The notes beneath the pieces are model-generated. The model saw only the letters and a program-made list of their open reading frames with translations. It was not told the origin of the DNA and ran no database searches. The position numbers and the translations under genes were made by a program. 64,000 nt of DNA from Parvularcula mediterranea (GTDB lineage Bacteria > Pseudomonadota > Alphaproteobacteria > Caulobacterales > Parvularculaceae), in assembly GCF_013085255.1 (NCBI RefSeq), contig NZ_JABFCX010000003.1, positions 1,303,242 through 1,367,241 of the forward strand, read 5' to 3'. This document shows positions 9,755-18,263 of the stretch, one piece after another; position 1 is the stretch's first letter, and each line of letters begins with the position of its first letter.

Positions 9755-10804
9755 ATGACAAACGACGTTCTCTTCGAGACGCGGGGCGGTTGGGGTGTCA
9801 TCACCCTCAGCCGCCCCAAAGCGCTCAACGCCCTCACCGCCGACATGTGCACCGCGATGGACAGCCAGCTCAGGAGCTGGGCTGACGATGACGCGGTCAA
9901 GGCGATCCTCATCGAAGGGGAGGGGGAGAAGGCTTTCTGCGCAGGCGGCGACATTCGCTGGCTGGCTGAGACGGCCAAGGAAAACCCGGTGGAGGCCGCG
10001 ACCTTCTTCCGGACCGAGTATCGCCTCAACAATTTTATCGCGCACTACAAGAAGCCCTATATCGCGCTGATCGATGGCATCTGCATGGGTGGCGGCGTTG
10101 GTGTCTCGGCGATGGCTGACCGGCGGGTCGTTACCGAGAGGACCCTCTGGGCCATGCCTGAATGCGGTATCGGCCTTATGCCCGACGTGGGTGCCAGCCA
10201 TTTCCTCCGTCAGCTGAATGGTGGCCTTGGCCTCTACCTCGCGCTCACCGGTGCCAGGCTCCGAGGCAGCGACTGCGTGACCACCGGCATCGGGACACAC
10301 ATGGTCCCGTCAGAGAAGATCAGCGACCTGCGCGATGCACTTCTGTCAGCGGATCTTTCAGGCGACATTCTCGCCGCCGTTGATGGTGCGCTTCAGGGCG
10401 TCTCGAGCCCTGAGCCGGGCCCGATCGCTGGCTCGCTCCGCGACATCGACAAGCATTTCCTCAAGGTCGACAGCTTTGATCAGCTGTTTTCAAGCTTGAA
10501 AGACGCAGGCGCTTTCGGCGACGCATGCCTCGACGCCATGAAGCCCGGCAGCCCGACCAGCCAGGCCCTGACCTTCCGCCTCCTGAACGACGCGCCCGAG
10601 GGTTTCTCGGCCTGTATCTCACGTGAGTTCTGCGTCGCGGCGCACCTGATGGAAGGCCCGGACTTCCTCGAAGGTGTCCGTGCACAGATCATCGACAAGG
10701 ACCGGAACCCGAAGTGGCAGCCCGCAAGCCTTGAAGAGGTCACCGACGAGATGGTCGACCGCTATTTCACCGAACCTGAAGGCGGGCCGCTGGAACTGGA
10801 CTGA
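9755..10804 (+). CDS. 3-hydroxyisobutyryl-CoA hydrolase (enoyl-CoA hydratase fold)
   Basis: The product has 349 residues from the ATG at 9755. A longer frame opens upstream, but family homology starts at MTNDVLFETRGGWGVITL. Crotonase-fold signatures are present: EKAFCAGGDIRWL, the oxyanion-hole GICMGGGVGVS, and AMPECGIGLMPDVGASHFL. The last of these carries the acidic residues that set hydrolases of this branch apart from hydratases. The length (about 350 against about 260 for simple hydratases) also fits. The role is CoA-thioester hydrolysis in valine breakdown. No other valine-pathway gene is nearby. Confidence 0.87.
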   Translation: MTNDVLFETRGGWGVITLSRPKALNALTADMCTAMDSQLRSWADDDAVKAILIEGEGEKAFCAGGDIRWLAETAKENPVEAATFFRTEYRLNNFIAHYKKPYIALIDGICMGGGVGVSAMADRRVVTERTLWAMPECGIGLMPDVGASHFLRQLNGGLGLYLALTGARLRGSDCVTTGIGTHMVPSEKISDLRDALLSADLSGDILAAVDGALQGVSSPEPGPIAGSLRDIDKHFLKVDSFDQLFSSLKDAGAFGDACLDAMKPGSPTSQALTFRLLNDAPEGFSACISREFCVAAHLMEGPDFLEGVRAQIIDKDRNPKWQPASLEEVTDEMVDRYFTEPEGGPLELD

Positions 10805-10813
10805 GCTTCGCGC

Positions 10814-11233
10814 TCAGTCCTCCTTCGTCACGCCGCGGACGATCAGCCACAGCACCACCATGAAGGCGCCAAGGAGCGTGATCTCCAACGCCGAGAGGTC
10901 GATCCGCGTCAGGCCGAACTTGTTCGCGAGGTAGAGCGAAAGCGCATCGGCGATCGCCGCGAGCATGATCAGGCGAGCCGCATACCGCCTGCCGCGAAGC
11001 ACACCGAGCAGCGCTCCGATCAACGCAATGGTCGAGAACAGAAGCAGGAAGATCGGCCCCGGGCCTGAGTCGAGATAAGCGAGGAGCTTGGGATCGGCGC
11101 CGGACACCAGGCTGTAGAGATACTCGTCGAAGAACGAGCTGATCCAGACCACCGGGACGATGCCGTGAAACGGCAAGGCTGCCAGGATCAAGAGCGCTGT
11201 GAAAATCCGACCAAACCAAGTGAACATAACCAT
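10814..11233 (-). CDS. Small integral membrane protein, function unknown
   Basis: About 139 residues from the ATG at 11233; an in-frame ATG 11 codons upstream and one two codons downstream are alternatives. Hydrophobic segments are visible around IFTALLILAALPFHG, PIFLLLFSTIALIGALLGVL, LIMLAAIADALSLYLA and ITLLGAFMVVLWLIV, giving about four membrane helices. I do not recognise a family. It is convergent with the 3-hydroxyisobutyryl-CoA hydrolase, with a 9-nt gap. Confidence 0.6.
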   Translation of the reverse strand: MVMFTWFGRIFTALLILAALPFHGIVPVVWISSFFDEYLYSLVSGADPKLLAYLDSGPGPIFLLLFSTIALIGALLGVLRGRRYAARLIMLAAIADALSLYLANKFGLTRIDLSALEITLLGAFMVVLWLIVRGVTKED

Positions 11234-11390
11234 CCCCGAATGAACTGCGGTGTGCCTTAGCCGCAAACTAGCGCGGGGGCATAGAAAATCCCGCCAGCCC
11301 GAGCCCTGAGGCTCCTGGCTGGCGGGAACTCTTGGCGAACAGACGGGAACATTCTAGAACCAGCGGAAAAAGATCGGGGAAACAACAGAC

Positions 11391-12833
11391 ATGCTGCGCC
11401 GTTTGAGGGTGGCTTTTCTCGTCGCGGCGGTCCTTCTGGGGAGCGCTGAGGCGCAGATCATCAGGCCGAAACCCCTCCTTGAGGAGACAAGCAGGCAACC
11501 TGCGCCGTTCGAGACACCGGACGGCCAGACCCTGACGATTGATCAGGTGACGCTGCGGGTTCCGGCCATCCGGGCGAAGCGCAACAGCGACCTCCTCGCC
11601 GTCAGGTTCCTCCGTTTTCCTGCCGTCGCTCCCGAAGGCTATCCGCCGCTCCTCTACCTCGCCGATGGTCCGGCGTCCGAGCTTGCTGTGCGGGACTGGT
11701 CGCTTCTCGGTGCGCTGCGCCAGACGCGTGACGTCATCCTGATCGACCCACGCGGGACAGGCCTCTCCGACCAGCCGCCTGCTTGCGAGAGCAGCTACGG
11801 TTTCGCCTCGGGCGCCGAGACGCGCCGCGATGCCATGGTCGCGACCTATCGCCGGGCCTTTCGTCAGTGCAGGTCCTATTGGGAGGCAGCTGGTGTTGAC
11901 CTCAAGGCCTATAGCCCCGTCGAAGCTGCAGACGATCTCGCGGCAATCGCGAACATCCTCGGAGGCCGCGTCGCGGTCCTCGCCAGCGGCAGGGGCACCC
12001 ATCTGGCGCTCGCCATGCAGAAGCGCCACCCGAAGAAGGTCAATCGCCTCGTCCTCTCCAGCACGGAGGGGCTTGGCCAGACGCTCCGATATCCTCAGCA
12101 AACGGACAAAGCGGTCGAGCGGATTGATAGCTTCCTCGGAGAGCGCGGCGCTCGAGGCTCTTCCCTCTCAGAGAGGCTGGTGCGGCTGATCGAAGAGCTC
12201 GATGCATCGCCCCAGCGTATAGTTCTGGCAGGCGAGGGGAGAGACCTGGCGCTCTCAGGCTTCCTCCTGCAAATCGTCGCTGCACAGATGGTCGCTGATC
12301 CTGCCGAAGCCGGTCGGCTCGAAGCCGCTATCGCGTCCGCTGAGGACGGAGACTTCCAACCGCTCGCAAGCCTCGCCAGTCCCCACGCCCCCGCGCGGAT
12401 CACGCTGGAAGCGCCGATGCTTGGCAGCAGGCTCGCCTCCGGTGCGGATACGGTCCGCCGTGCCCGCCTAAGGGTTCAGGCAAGGAGCGCTGTCCTTGGT
12501 GAAGGCCTGAACTTCCCCATCCAGCACCTCGCGGAGGATGCCCGGCATCTCGAGCTTCGAGGTCGGTACCGTGACCGCCCGGGCGGCCGCACGCCGACGC
12601 TCGTTTTGATGGGTGAGCTTGACGGCTGGAGCTATCCTGAAGAAGCGCGCAAGGCGACGCGCAGCCTACGGAAGAACAGGACGCTTCTCCTCGTGGAAGG
12701 CGCAGGAAGCGATCTCCTCTCCTCCAGCCCCGATGCCGAAGCGGCTGCCTTGGCCTTCCTTTCAGGTGACGAGCCTGAAAGCGGCACCATCGCCGCAGCG
12801 CCGTTGACTTTCGAGGCATCTCGGCGAGACTGA
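11391..12833 (+). CDS. Secreted alpha/beta-hydrolase-fold protein lacking the catalytic Ser and His (S33-like)
   Basis: This 480-residue protein has a signal peptide (residues 1-21). Fold landmarks of the S33/TAP-like aminopeptidase group are clear: PPLLYLADGPASE, DVILIDPRGTGLSDQPPACE, KAYSPVEAADDLAAIANIL and NRLVLSSTEG. At the nucleophile elbow, where the family has GGSYGT, this protein reads ASGRGT (198-203), putting Gly200 at the Ser position. In the C-terminal segment Asp411 is kept (GELDGWSYP), but the usual GAGH reads GAGS, with Ser440 at the His position. A non-enzymatic or rebuilt role is inferred. The next gene follows after 30 nt. Confidence 0.72.
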   Translation: MLRRLRVAFLVAAVLLGSAEAQIIRPKPLLEETSRQPAPFETPDGQTLTIDQVTLRVPAIRAKRNSDLLAVRFLRFPAVAPEGYPPLLYLADGPASELAVRDWSLLGALRQTRDVILIDPRGTGLSDQPPACESSYGFASGAETRRDAMVATYRRAFRQCRSYWEAAGVDLKAYSPVEAADDLAAIANILGGRVAVLASGRGTHLALAMQKRHPKKVNRLVLSSTEGLGQTLRYPQQTDKAVERIDSFLGERGARGSSLSERLVRLIEELDASPQRIVLAGEGRDLALSGFLLQIVAAQMVADPAEAGRLEAAIASAEDGDFQPLASLASPHAPARITLEAPMLGSRLASGADTVRRARLRVQARSAVLGEGLNFPIQHLAEDARHLELRGRYRDRPGGRTPTLVLMGELDGWSYPEEARKATRSLRKNRTLLLVEGAGSDLLSSSPDAEAAALAFLSGDEPESGTIAAAPLTFEASRRD

Positions 12834-12863
12834 GACCTCCGGATAAGCAAGGAGGAGACCTTG

Positions 12864-13280
12864 ATGCTGTCCATCCTCGCAACCCTCGCTCTCACCCTGT
12901 CGCATGCAGCGCAATCCCCTGAAGGCGCACTGGTTTTCAGCGCGGAAGACTTCGAGACCACGGTCTATTTCGACTATGGCCGCAACGACCTTGGCTCCGC
13001 CGGTATCCTGCTCGTGCAGCAGCAGGCCGAGCGGGCCCTCGCCGCTGGGTTCGCCAAAGCAAAGGTCATCGGTCACACCGACCGCGCCGGCTCCGCTGAG
13101 CAGAACCTCAAGGACGGAATGGAGCGCGCAGAAGCCGTCGCAGCCGTCCTCGTCTCCCAAGGCTACGCTGAAGACGACGTCGAGGTGGAAAGCGCAGGCG
13201 AAAGCCAGCCCGCTCGCCGCCACGCCGACGAGCGCCGTGAGCCCCTCAACCGCCGCGCTGTGATCATCTTCTCCGAATGA
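12864..13280 (+). CDS. Small OmpA-like (peptidoglycan-binding) domain protein
   Basis: The 138-residue product has a signal peptide (MLSILATLALTLSHAA) and an OmpA C-terminal-type domain. Signs of it are TVYFDYGRNDL, KVIGHTDRAGSAEQN, MERAEAVAAVLVSQG and REPLNRRAVIIF. The HTDRAG and NRRAV segments contain the usual diaminopimelate-contacting Asp and Arg positions. The start is the ATG at 12864, eight nt after GGAGG; a TTG lies one codon before. There is no beta-barrel or lipobox, so it is probably periplasmic. The stop overlaps the next start in ATGA. Confidence 0.78.
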   Translation: MLSILATLALTLSHAAQSPEGALVFSAEDFETTVYFDYGRNDLGSAGILLVQQQAERALAAGFAKAKVIGHTDRAGSAEQNLKDGMERAEAVAAVLVSQGYAEDDVEVESAGESQPARRHADERREPLNRRAVIIFSE

Positions 13281-13717
13281 CCAGGCCGCGATTTCACCTT
13301 GCCTTCCCGGTCGATGACCTTGCAGCCGCGCGGGATTTCTACGCAGGGGTCCTTGGCTGTGCCGAAGGACGCGAGATGGAAGGTCACTGGATCGACTTCG
13401 ATCTCAAGGGCCACCAGATCGTCGCGCACTTCTCTCCCGAGGAATGCAGCGCCGCGAAGACCGGTGACGTCGACGGAAAGTCGGTCCCCGTCAGGCATTT
13501 CGGCCTGATCCTCGAATGGGATGACTGGAACGCGCTGAAGGACCGACTGCAATCGGCGGATGCCGACTTCATCATCGAGCCCTATGTTCGTTTCGAGGGA
13601 AAACCCGGGGAGCAGGCGACCATGTTCGTCCGTGACCCCGCCGGAAACGCGCTCGAGTTCAAGGCCTTTCGCGACGACCGGATGGTCTTCGACAAGGGGT
13701 TGAGGGAGACTGGCTGA
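13277..13717 (+). CDS. VOC-family (glyoxalase/bleomycin-resistance fold) protein
   Basis: This 146-residue protein has the VOC opening RFHLAFPVDDLAAARDFYAGVLGC and a closing segment TMFVRDPAGNALEFKAF. The paired beta-alpha-beta modules bind a metal using His and Glu residues such as those in FHLAF, HFGLIL and LEFKAF. Related proteins are often annotated as dioxygenase- or glyoxalase-like; the substrate is unknown. It overlaps the OmpA-like gene by 4 nt and the following GNAT gene by 1 nt, so translational coupling is likely. Confidence 0.8.
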   Translation: MTRPRFHLAFPVDDLAAARDFYAGVLGCAEGREMEGHWIDFDLKGHQIVAHFSPEECSAAKTGDVDGKSVPVRHFGLILEWDDWNALKDRLQSADADFIIEPYVRFEGKPGEQATMFVRDPAGNALEFKAFRDDRMVFDKGLRETG

Positions 13718-13992
13718 TGAAGATCACCCGCGAGGATGAAGGCGGCCGGGGCCGCTACGTGACCAATGTCGAAGGCCACGAGGCGGAGCTCACTTTCCAC
13801 AAGGAAGGGCGCACCCTGACGATTGATCATGTCGGTGTCCCGGGAGCTCTCGAAGGCCGGGGGATCGGAACCCAGCTTGTCGCCCACGCCGTACAGGAAG
13901 CTCGCGCCCGGAATGAAAAGCTCGTGCCCCTCTGCCCGTTCGCCGCAGCGAAGATCGGCAAGCGCCCCGAATGGAAGGACGTCCTCGCCTGA
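13717..13992 (+). CDS. Short GNAT acetyltransferase-like protein (first of a tandem pair)
   Basis: The 91-residue product matches the minimal GNAT type (about 90 residues, YjdJ-like). It reads GRYVTNVEGHEAELTF, then the acetyl-CoA pyrophosphate-binding loop GRGIGTQLV. It ends in the family hallmark KLVPLCPFAAAKIGKRPEW. The substrate is unknown. Start and stop overlap in TGATG with both neighbours, which indicates one transcript and coupled translation. Confidence 0.8.
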   Translation: MKITREDEGGRGRYVTNVEGHEAELTFHKEGRTLTIDHVGVPGALEGRGIGTQLVAHAVQEARARNEKLVPLCPFAAAKIGKRPEWKDVLA

Positions 13993-14267
13993 TGGATATT
14001 CAGCACCAGGAAGATGATAGCAAAGGCCGCTACTGGGTCGTGGTCGATGGCCATGAAGCCGAGATGACCTATTCCCGCGCGGGCGAGAAGATGATCATCA
14101 TCGACCACACCAGCGTGCCCGATGGCTTGCGCGGCAAGGGCGTCGGCGTGGCCCTCGTCCAGCGCGGTGTCGAGGATGCCCGCAAAGCAGGCCGCCAGAT
14201 CGTCCCCCTCTGCCCCTATGCAAAAGCGCAGATCCAGAAACGCCCGGAGTGGCAGGACGTCCTTTAG
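13992..14267 (+). CDS. Short GNAT acetyltransferase-like protein (second of a tandem pair)
   Basis: The 91-residue product starts at the ATG at 13992, which shares its A with the previous stop. It is a paralogue of the gene before it: GRYWVVVDGHEAEMTY, GKGVGVALV and QIVPLCPYAKAQIQKRPEW align position by position. The second copy begins with a different N-terminal segment. The pair probably arose by tandem duplication followed by divergence. No catalytic target is known. Confidence 0.8.
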   Translation: MDIQHQEDDSKGRYWVVVDGHEAEMTYSRAGEKMIIIDHTSVPDGLRGKGVGVALVQRGVEDARKAGRQIVPLCPYAKAQIQKRPEWQDVL

Positions 14268-14344
14268 CGATTTGATCGCAAGACTGGTTTTCGGCATCGA
14301 GCCCAATGCCTATCTCCCGTGATAGCCTCAGGAGTTCGCCACTC

Positions 14345-15640
14345 ATGCGTACCGTTCTTGCTTCCGCTCTCTTCGCCGTCCTCGCAGCCTGCGCCTCGAC
14401 GCCGGCCGATCCAACGACGGAGGAGCTGAGGCTCGCAGAAGCGGACGTCTACTTCACGGCACTGACGAGCCTCGACCAGTTCAATGGCACTGTTGTGCTC
14501 CTGAGAAGGGGCGAGACCATCCACCTCGCCGCCCACGAAATGTCAGGCGACCTCCCGCCGACTATGGCGGTCGACCTCTCCAGCCAGTTCGACCTCCGCT
14601 CCGTCTCGAAACTCCTCGCCAAGGTCGCGGTTGTTCAGCTCACGGCTGATGGAGTCCTGACGCCAGAGACGCGCGTTTCGGAGTTCTATCCCGACTTCCC
14701 CAATGGTGACCGCATCACCGTGCGTCACCTCATGGACAATGCCTCGGGCCTTCCGCGAGAGCTCACCAATCCGCCCACGGACCAGATGAGCCTCTCCCGG
14801 GATGAGATCATCGCGCTCGCAGCAACCGAAGCGCTTGCGTTCGAGCCGGGCACGGACACCCGCTACTCCAATGTCGGCTATCATCTCCTGTACTCTATCA
14901 TCGGCGAAGCGAGCGGGCTCGGATTTGAACGCTATGTCGAGGAGCGAATCTTCGCACCCGCCGGTATGGAGCGAAGCGGCGCGCATTTCTTCGGTGGGCG
15001 GAAGAACCTCGATACCTACGCCTACGGACACACCGTCGATGATGACGGCATCGAGCCTATTCTGGAGTTCCAGCCCGACGAGCAGCGGCCGGCCAAGCTC
15101 TACAGCACCGCTGAAGACCTTGGCAGGCTCATCCGGTTCCTCTCCAGCGAGCCCTACGCCTCTGTGCTCGAGAAGGACGGCGTGATCGCCCACGCAGGGG
15201 GAACGGACGGCAAGCGGGCCTACGTGGAGGCTGGCGTGGCGGCCGGCTACGGCTTTGCCTTCCTCACCAATTACGATGCCATCCCCTTCGCCCAACTGGT
15301 CGCTGACACCCGTGCGATGCTCAAGGGCGAGCCCTACGAGATCCCGGCGCCGGTCATGCGCACAGCGACTGACCTGCCCGAAGAGATCATGCGCCGCTAT
15401 GTCGGGACCTATCGGTTCGAGGAGATCGAGAACCTCGAACTTGAGATCAGGTTCGAGCAGGGCGGCCTCGCCCTTTACCAGAACGGCGAGCTAGGCGGCC
15501 GCCTCAAGGCAGAGAGTGAGTTCGTTTTCTTCGAGGCCCCTCAGTCGAAGGAGAGCATCACTTTCCGTCCGCGTACCGATGGCCGCTACGACATGCTCCT
15601 CGACTGGCAGGGCGTCACCTGGGAAGGCACCCCGCTCTAG
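14345..15640 (+). CDS. Serine hydrolase of the class C beta-lactamase fold, lipoprotein
   Basis: The product has 431 residues from the ATG at 14345, preceded by AGGAG. The N-terminus is a lipoprotein signal with lipobox LAAC. The SxxK motif is in RSVSKLLAK, the YxN motif in YSNVGYHLL, and an HxG-type third motif in HAGGTDGKR. This is the pattern of beta-lactamase-family esterases and peptidases. A C-terminal beta domain of about 80 residues (RRYVGTYRFEEIENLELEI) resembles the lipocalin-like tail of such enzymes. The substrate is unknown. Its TAG shares CTAG with the convergent gene's stop. Confidence 0.85.
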   Translation: MRTVLASALFAVLAACASTPADPTTEELRLAEADVYFTALTSLDQFNGTVVLLRRGETIHLAAHEMSGDLPPTMAVDLSSQFDLRSVSKLLAKVAVVQLTADGVLTPETRVSEFYPDFPNGDRITVRHLMDNASGLPRELTNPPTDQMSLSRDEIIALAATEALAFEPGTDTRYSNVGYHLLYSIIGEASGLGFERYVEERIFAPAGMERSGAHFFGGRKNLDTYAYGHTVDDDGIEPILEFQPDEQRPAKLYSTAEDLGRLIRFLSSEPYASVLEKDGVIAHAGGTDGKRAYVEAGVAAGYGFAFLTNYDAIPFAQLVADTRAMLKGEPYEIPAPVMRTATDLPEEIMRRYVGTYRFEEIENLELEIRFEQGGLALYQNGELGGRLKAESEFVFFEAPQSKESITFRPRTDGRYDMLLDWQGVTWEGTPL

Positions 15641-16323
15641 GTGTAGCGGGGCCGGGAAGGTGCAGGCATGCGCTTCTTGCCCTTCTCGTCCCGTCTGTGG
15701 TTGCGCGTCGGTGACATAGAGCCCTGCCCCCTGCGAGGATCAGGCTCGACGTGGGTCTGTAGCATCTCGCCGAGCTCATCTGCTCCGCCCACATGCTTTC
15801 CATCGATCCAGATCTGAGGCGTTGTCACCGGGGTGAACTCCCCGATCTCTGGCTTCACCCTGACCAGCATCTCGTACATCGCCGCTGGGTTCTCCACGAC
15901 ATCGAGATACTCGTAGTCCACGCCTGCTTCGTCGAGGAGCTCTTTGGCCTTCACGCAGTAGGGGCAGTTCGGCTTGCCGAAGACCTTGTTGCCCTCAACC
16001 GGATGCGACTTGGCATAGGCCCGCACGACCATTTCAGTCAGCACCCCTCGGTTCAAGGCATCACCTTGAGCAATAACCTTGTTCCCTACAAGGATGATCG
16101 GCGCATGCCACCCGCCCGAAGCAATCGGCTCCCACCAATAGGAAAGCCAAGGCTTGCACTCGAACTCCACAGGCACATGGGCCAGCTCATTGGCAAGAGT
16201 GGCCTCGATGACATCCTCAGTCAGCGCGCACTCACCGCAAGGCAGCGTGATCGTAAAGGGTCCCCACGAACCCTCCCACTTATACATCCGCAGGCGGACG
16301 GGTTTCGGAGTTCTCTTCGCCAT
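15637..16323 (-). CDS. Tandem thioredoxin-fold protein with C-terminal glutaredoxin domain
   Basis: The 228-residue product starts at the ATG at 16323, with AGGGG upstream. The N-terminal half (about residues 8-100) looks like a thioredoxin fold with a CGEC motif in TITLPCGECALTEDVIE. The C-terminal half is a clear glutaredoxin: VFGKPNCPYCVKAKELLDEAGVDYEYLDV, the cis-Pro TTPQIWIDG and GGADEL. The CPYC active site marks a dithiol glutaredoxin. A basic tail ends the protein. A role in thiol-disulfide exchange in the cytoplasm is likely; the partner is unknown. Confidence 0.8.
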   Translation of the reverse strand: MAKRTPKPVRLRMYKWEGSWGPFTITLPCGECALTEDVIEATLANELAHVPVEFECKPWLSYWWEPIASGGWHAPIILVGNKVIAQGDALNRGVLTEMVVRAYAKSHPVEGNKVFGKPNCPYCVKAKELLDEAGVDYEYLDVVENPAAMYEMLVRVKPEIGEFTPVTTPQIWIDGKHVGGADELGEMLQTHVEPDPRRGQGSMSPTRNHRRDEKGKKRMPAPSRPRYT

Positions 16324-16452
16324 GGTGCCCCTTCGCATTCGACGCGAGGGTATTCGTCCGGGAGCGCTCCAGAGTTACGCGCCGCTGTCCGGTCGCCTTG
16401 CCTCCAGAGCAGCAATGCTTCAACGTTCAGGCCACGATTGAAGGGCATCCTG

Positions 16453-17457
16453 ATGATATTTCGAGCAATTCTCGCGAGCTGCTACCTCGCGCTTTCTCCC
16501 GTGGCCATTGCCCACGCCCAGCCCTCGGACGGGAGCCTTCAGGAGCTGAGCTACATCAATGCGGCGACTGAACGGGCCATCTCCGGATACACGGAGGTCA
16601 TTTCTGGCGAAGCGCTCAACCCGATCCTCATGCAAATGGAGGCGGATCCGTCGACATCAGCCGCCCTCGCGCCTCAAGCCGATGCCGCGCTTGCGAACCT
16701 GCGCAGGCAGCTGGCAGCAGCAGACGAGGCCTTTGATCTCCTCCCTGAAACTATTCCTGATCTCGGAGACGACAAGATCGAGGCAGCGCTCGCAGAGACC
16801 CGGCCCTTCCTCCTCGACTTCAGGGCATCAGCAGTGCGCCAGCTCGACCTGTTCGAACGGCAACTCGCTGCGCTGAAGGCCGGTGATCTCGAGACCTATT
16901 CCGCTCTCGCCTTCCAAGAAGTCGACAGCACGATCGCGACACTGAAAGCTGAGAACGCTTTCATCGTCATCAACATCGCGGCGCAGGACGATAGCCTGCC
17001 GGTCGGGAAGCACCTCGAGAGCATCGGCGCATCCAACGATGTGATCATCGCCATGCTCGAGCTGCTCGGAGGCTTCGAGACCAGCACGCAGGAAGAAGAC
17101 CTGGCGTGGGCTGATGAAGCCGCGGAGGCTTTCCGTCGCTATCAGGTGGCGCTCAAGCAAGCAGAGAACCGCACGCGGTCCTTCTGCAGGCAGAGGGTCG
17201 AGCGTAAGGCCCGCGAGGCATTCGATGCTGCCTGCGGTAGCCTTTCAGACTTCAACGAGGTCAGCCGCGAGATGGAGCCCCATCTTAAGGGTTACGCCGA
17301 CCTTGCGCGGAGTATTGCCTCGGAGGGCTTTGACAACGAGACGATAGCGACGCTCGAAGAACTGGGCGTAGCGATCGACACGCTTGGCGTGCGCCGCTTC
17401 GAAATCCAGAACGAGCGTGCGGAGAACTTCGTCAAGCTGATGCAGGTCATCAACTGA
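16453..17457 (+). CDS. Secreted helical protein, function unknown
   Basis: The product has 334 residues from the ATG at 16453, where a signal peptide begins (ending near AIAHA); the much longer open frame upstream is unlikely to be coding. The mature part is almost entirely helical and acidic, with long Ala/Glu/Leu/Gln stretches suggesting coiled coils. Two cysteines (CRQRVERKAREAFDAACGS) could form a disulfide. I recognise no family. The end lies 3 nt from the convergent nitroreductase stop. Confidence 0.6.
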   Translation: MIFRAILASCYLALSPVAIAHAQPSDGSLQELSYINAATERAISGYTEVISGEALNPILMQMEADPSTSAALAPQADAALANLRRQLAAADEAFDLLPETIPDLGDDKIEAALAETRPFLLDFRASAVRQLDLFERQLAALKAGDLETYSALAFQEVDSTIATLKAENAFIVINIAAQDDSLPVGKHLESIGASNDVIIAMLELLGGFETSTQEEDLAWADEAAEAFRRYQVALKQAENRTRSFCRQRVERKAREAFDAACGSLSDFNEVSREMEPHLKGYADLARSIASEGFDNETIATLEELGVAIDTLGVRRFEIQNERAENFVKLMQVIN

Positions 17458-17460
17458 TCG

Positions 17461-18144
17461 TCAGTAGACCTTCATGATCTCGCTGAGGGGCTTCTTCTTG
17501 AGCGCGTGCTCAGGAACCGTTGCCCCCTCGGCAGGTTTGCCGACGACGATGATCATCATGGCCTTCTCGGTAGCCGGGCGGTCCAAAGCCTCGTTGAGGA
17601 ACTTCATCGGGTTCGGCGTATGGGTCAGGGTCGCAAGGCCCGCCTGATGGAGCGCACACAAAAGGAAGCCGCAGGCGAGCCCGACGCTCTCGGTGACATA
17701 ATAGTTCTTCCGGTCGTCACCCGCCTCCACGCCGCCGCGCTTCTGGGAGAAGCAGACGATCAGGTAGGGCGCCGTCTCCAAGAAAGGCTTCTCCGCATCG
17801 GTCCCGATGGGTGCCAGCGCGTCGAGCCATTCCTCGCCCGCCTTGCCGCCATAGAAGGCGCGCTCTTCTTCCTCCGCCGCTTCGCGGATGGCGCGCTTGA
17901 CCTCCCGGCTCTCCACGACAGCGAAGAACCAGGGCTGATGGTTCGCCCCGTTGGGGGCACGGCCAGCCGTCTCGATCGCTTTCTCAATCAGCGCCCGGTC
18001 GACGGGCTCTTCGGAGAAATCCCTGATCGTGTGCCGCGTCGCCATCACATCGAAAAAGCGCTGCGCTTCGGCCAGGGCGTCCTCGCCGGAAAGCTGGGGG
18101 GCAGGGGAAAGCTCGGAAAGCGGGACATGCTTGGCGTCGGTCAT
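17461..18144 (-). CDS. Nitroreductase-family FMN enzyme (iodotyrosine-deiodinase-like branch)
   Basis: The product has 227 residues from the ATG at 18144; an in-frame start five codons upstream is possible. FMN-contacting residues are in ATRHTIRDFSEEPVD and the helix ETAGRAPNGANHQPW. The C-terminal half reads NYYVTESVGLACGFLLCALHQAGLATLTHTPNPM, typical of the branch related to mammalian iodotyrosine deiodinase. It ends with a VVGKPAEGATVP strand. It uses NAD(P)H and FMN to reduce an unknown substrate. It is transcribed divergently from ftsZ. Confidence 0.85.
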   Translation of the reverse strand: MTDAKHVPLSELSPAPQLSGEDALAEAQRFFDVMATRHTIRDFSEEPVDRALIEKAIETAGRAPNGANHQPWFFAVVESREVKRAIREAAEEEERAFYGGKAGEEWLDALAPIGTDAEKPFLETAPYLIVCFSQKRGGVEAGDDRKNYYVTESVGLACGFLLCALHQAGLATLTHTPNPMKFLNEALDRPATEKAMMIIVVGKPAEGATVPEHALKKKPLSEIMKVY

Positions 18145-18263
18145 GACATCTTTCTGCACAGCCCGGCCTGAGGCTGCAAATTCCTTCTCGTGTTAACCGC
18201 TCGCTAACCAGAGTGATCGATCCTTTAACCAAGGTTGCCACCACGTTTAGGGATTCCGCTCTT

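Noticed and set aside
8927..10300. 457-codon minus-strand frame over the rhodopsin and CoA-hydrolase genes
   Set aside because: It spans two unrelated real genes on the other strand, has no ribosome binding site, and gives an Arg/Asp/Ala-rich low-information protein.
15793..16452. 220-codon upstream extension of the secreted helical protein
   Set aside because: It lies opposite the glutaredoxin gene, and a clear signal peptide starts at 16453.
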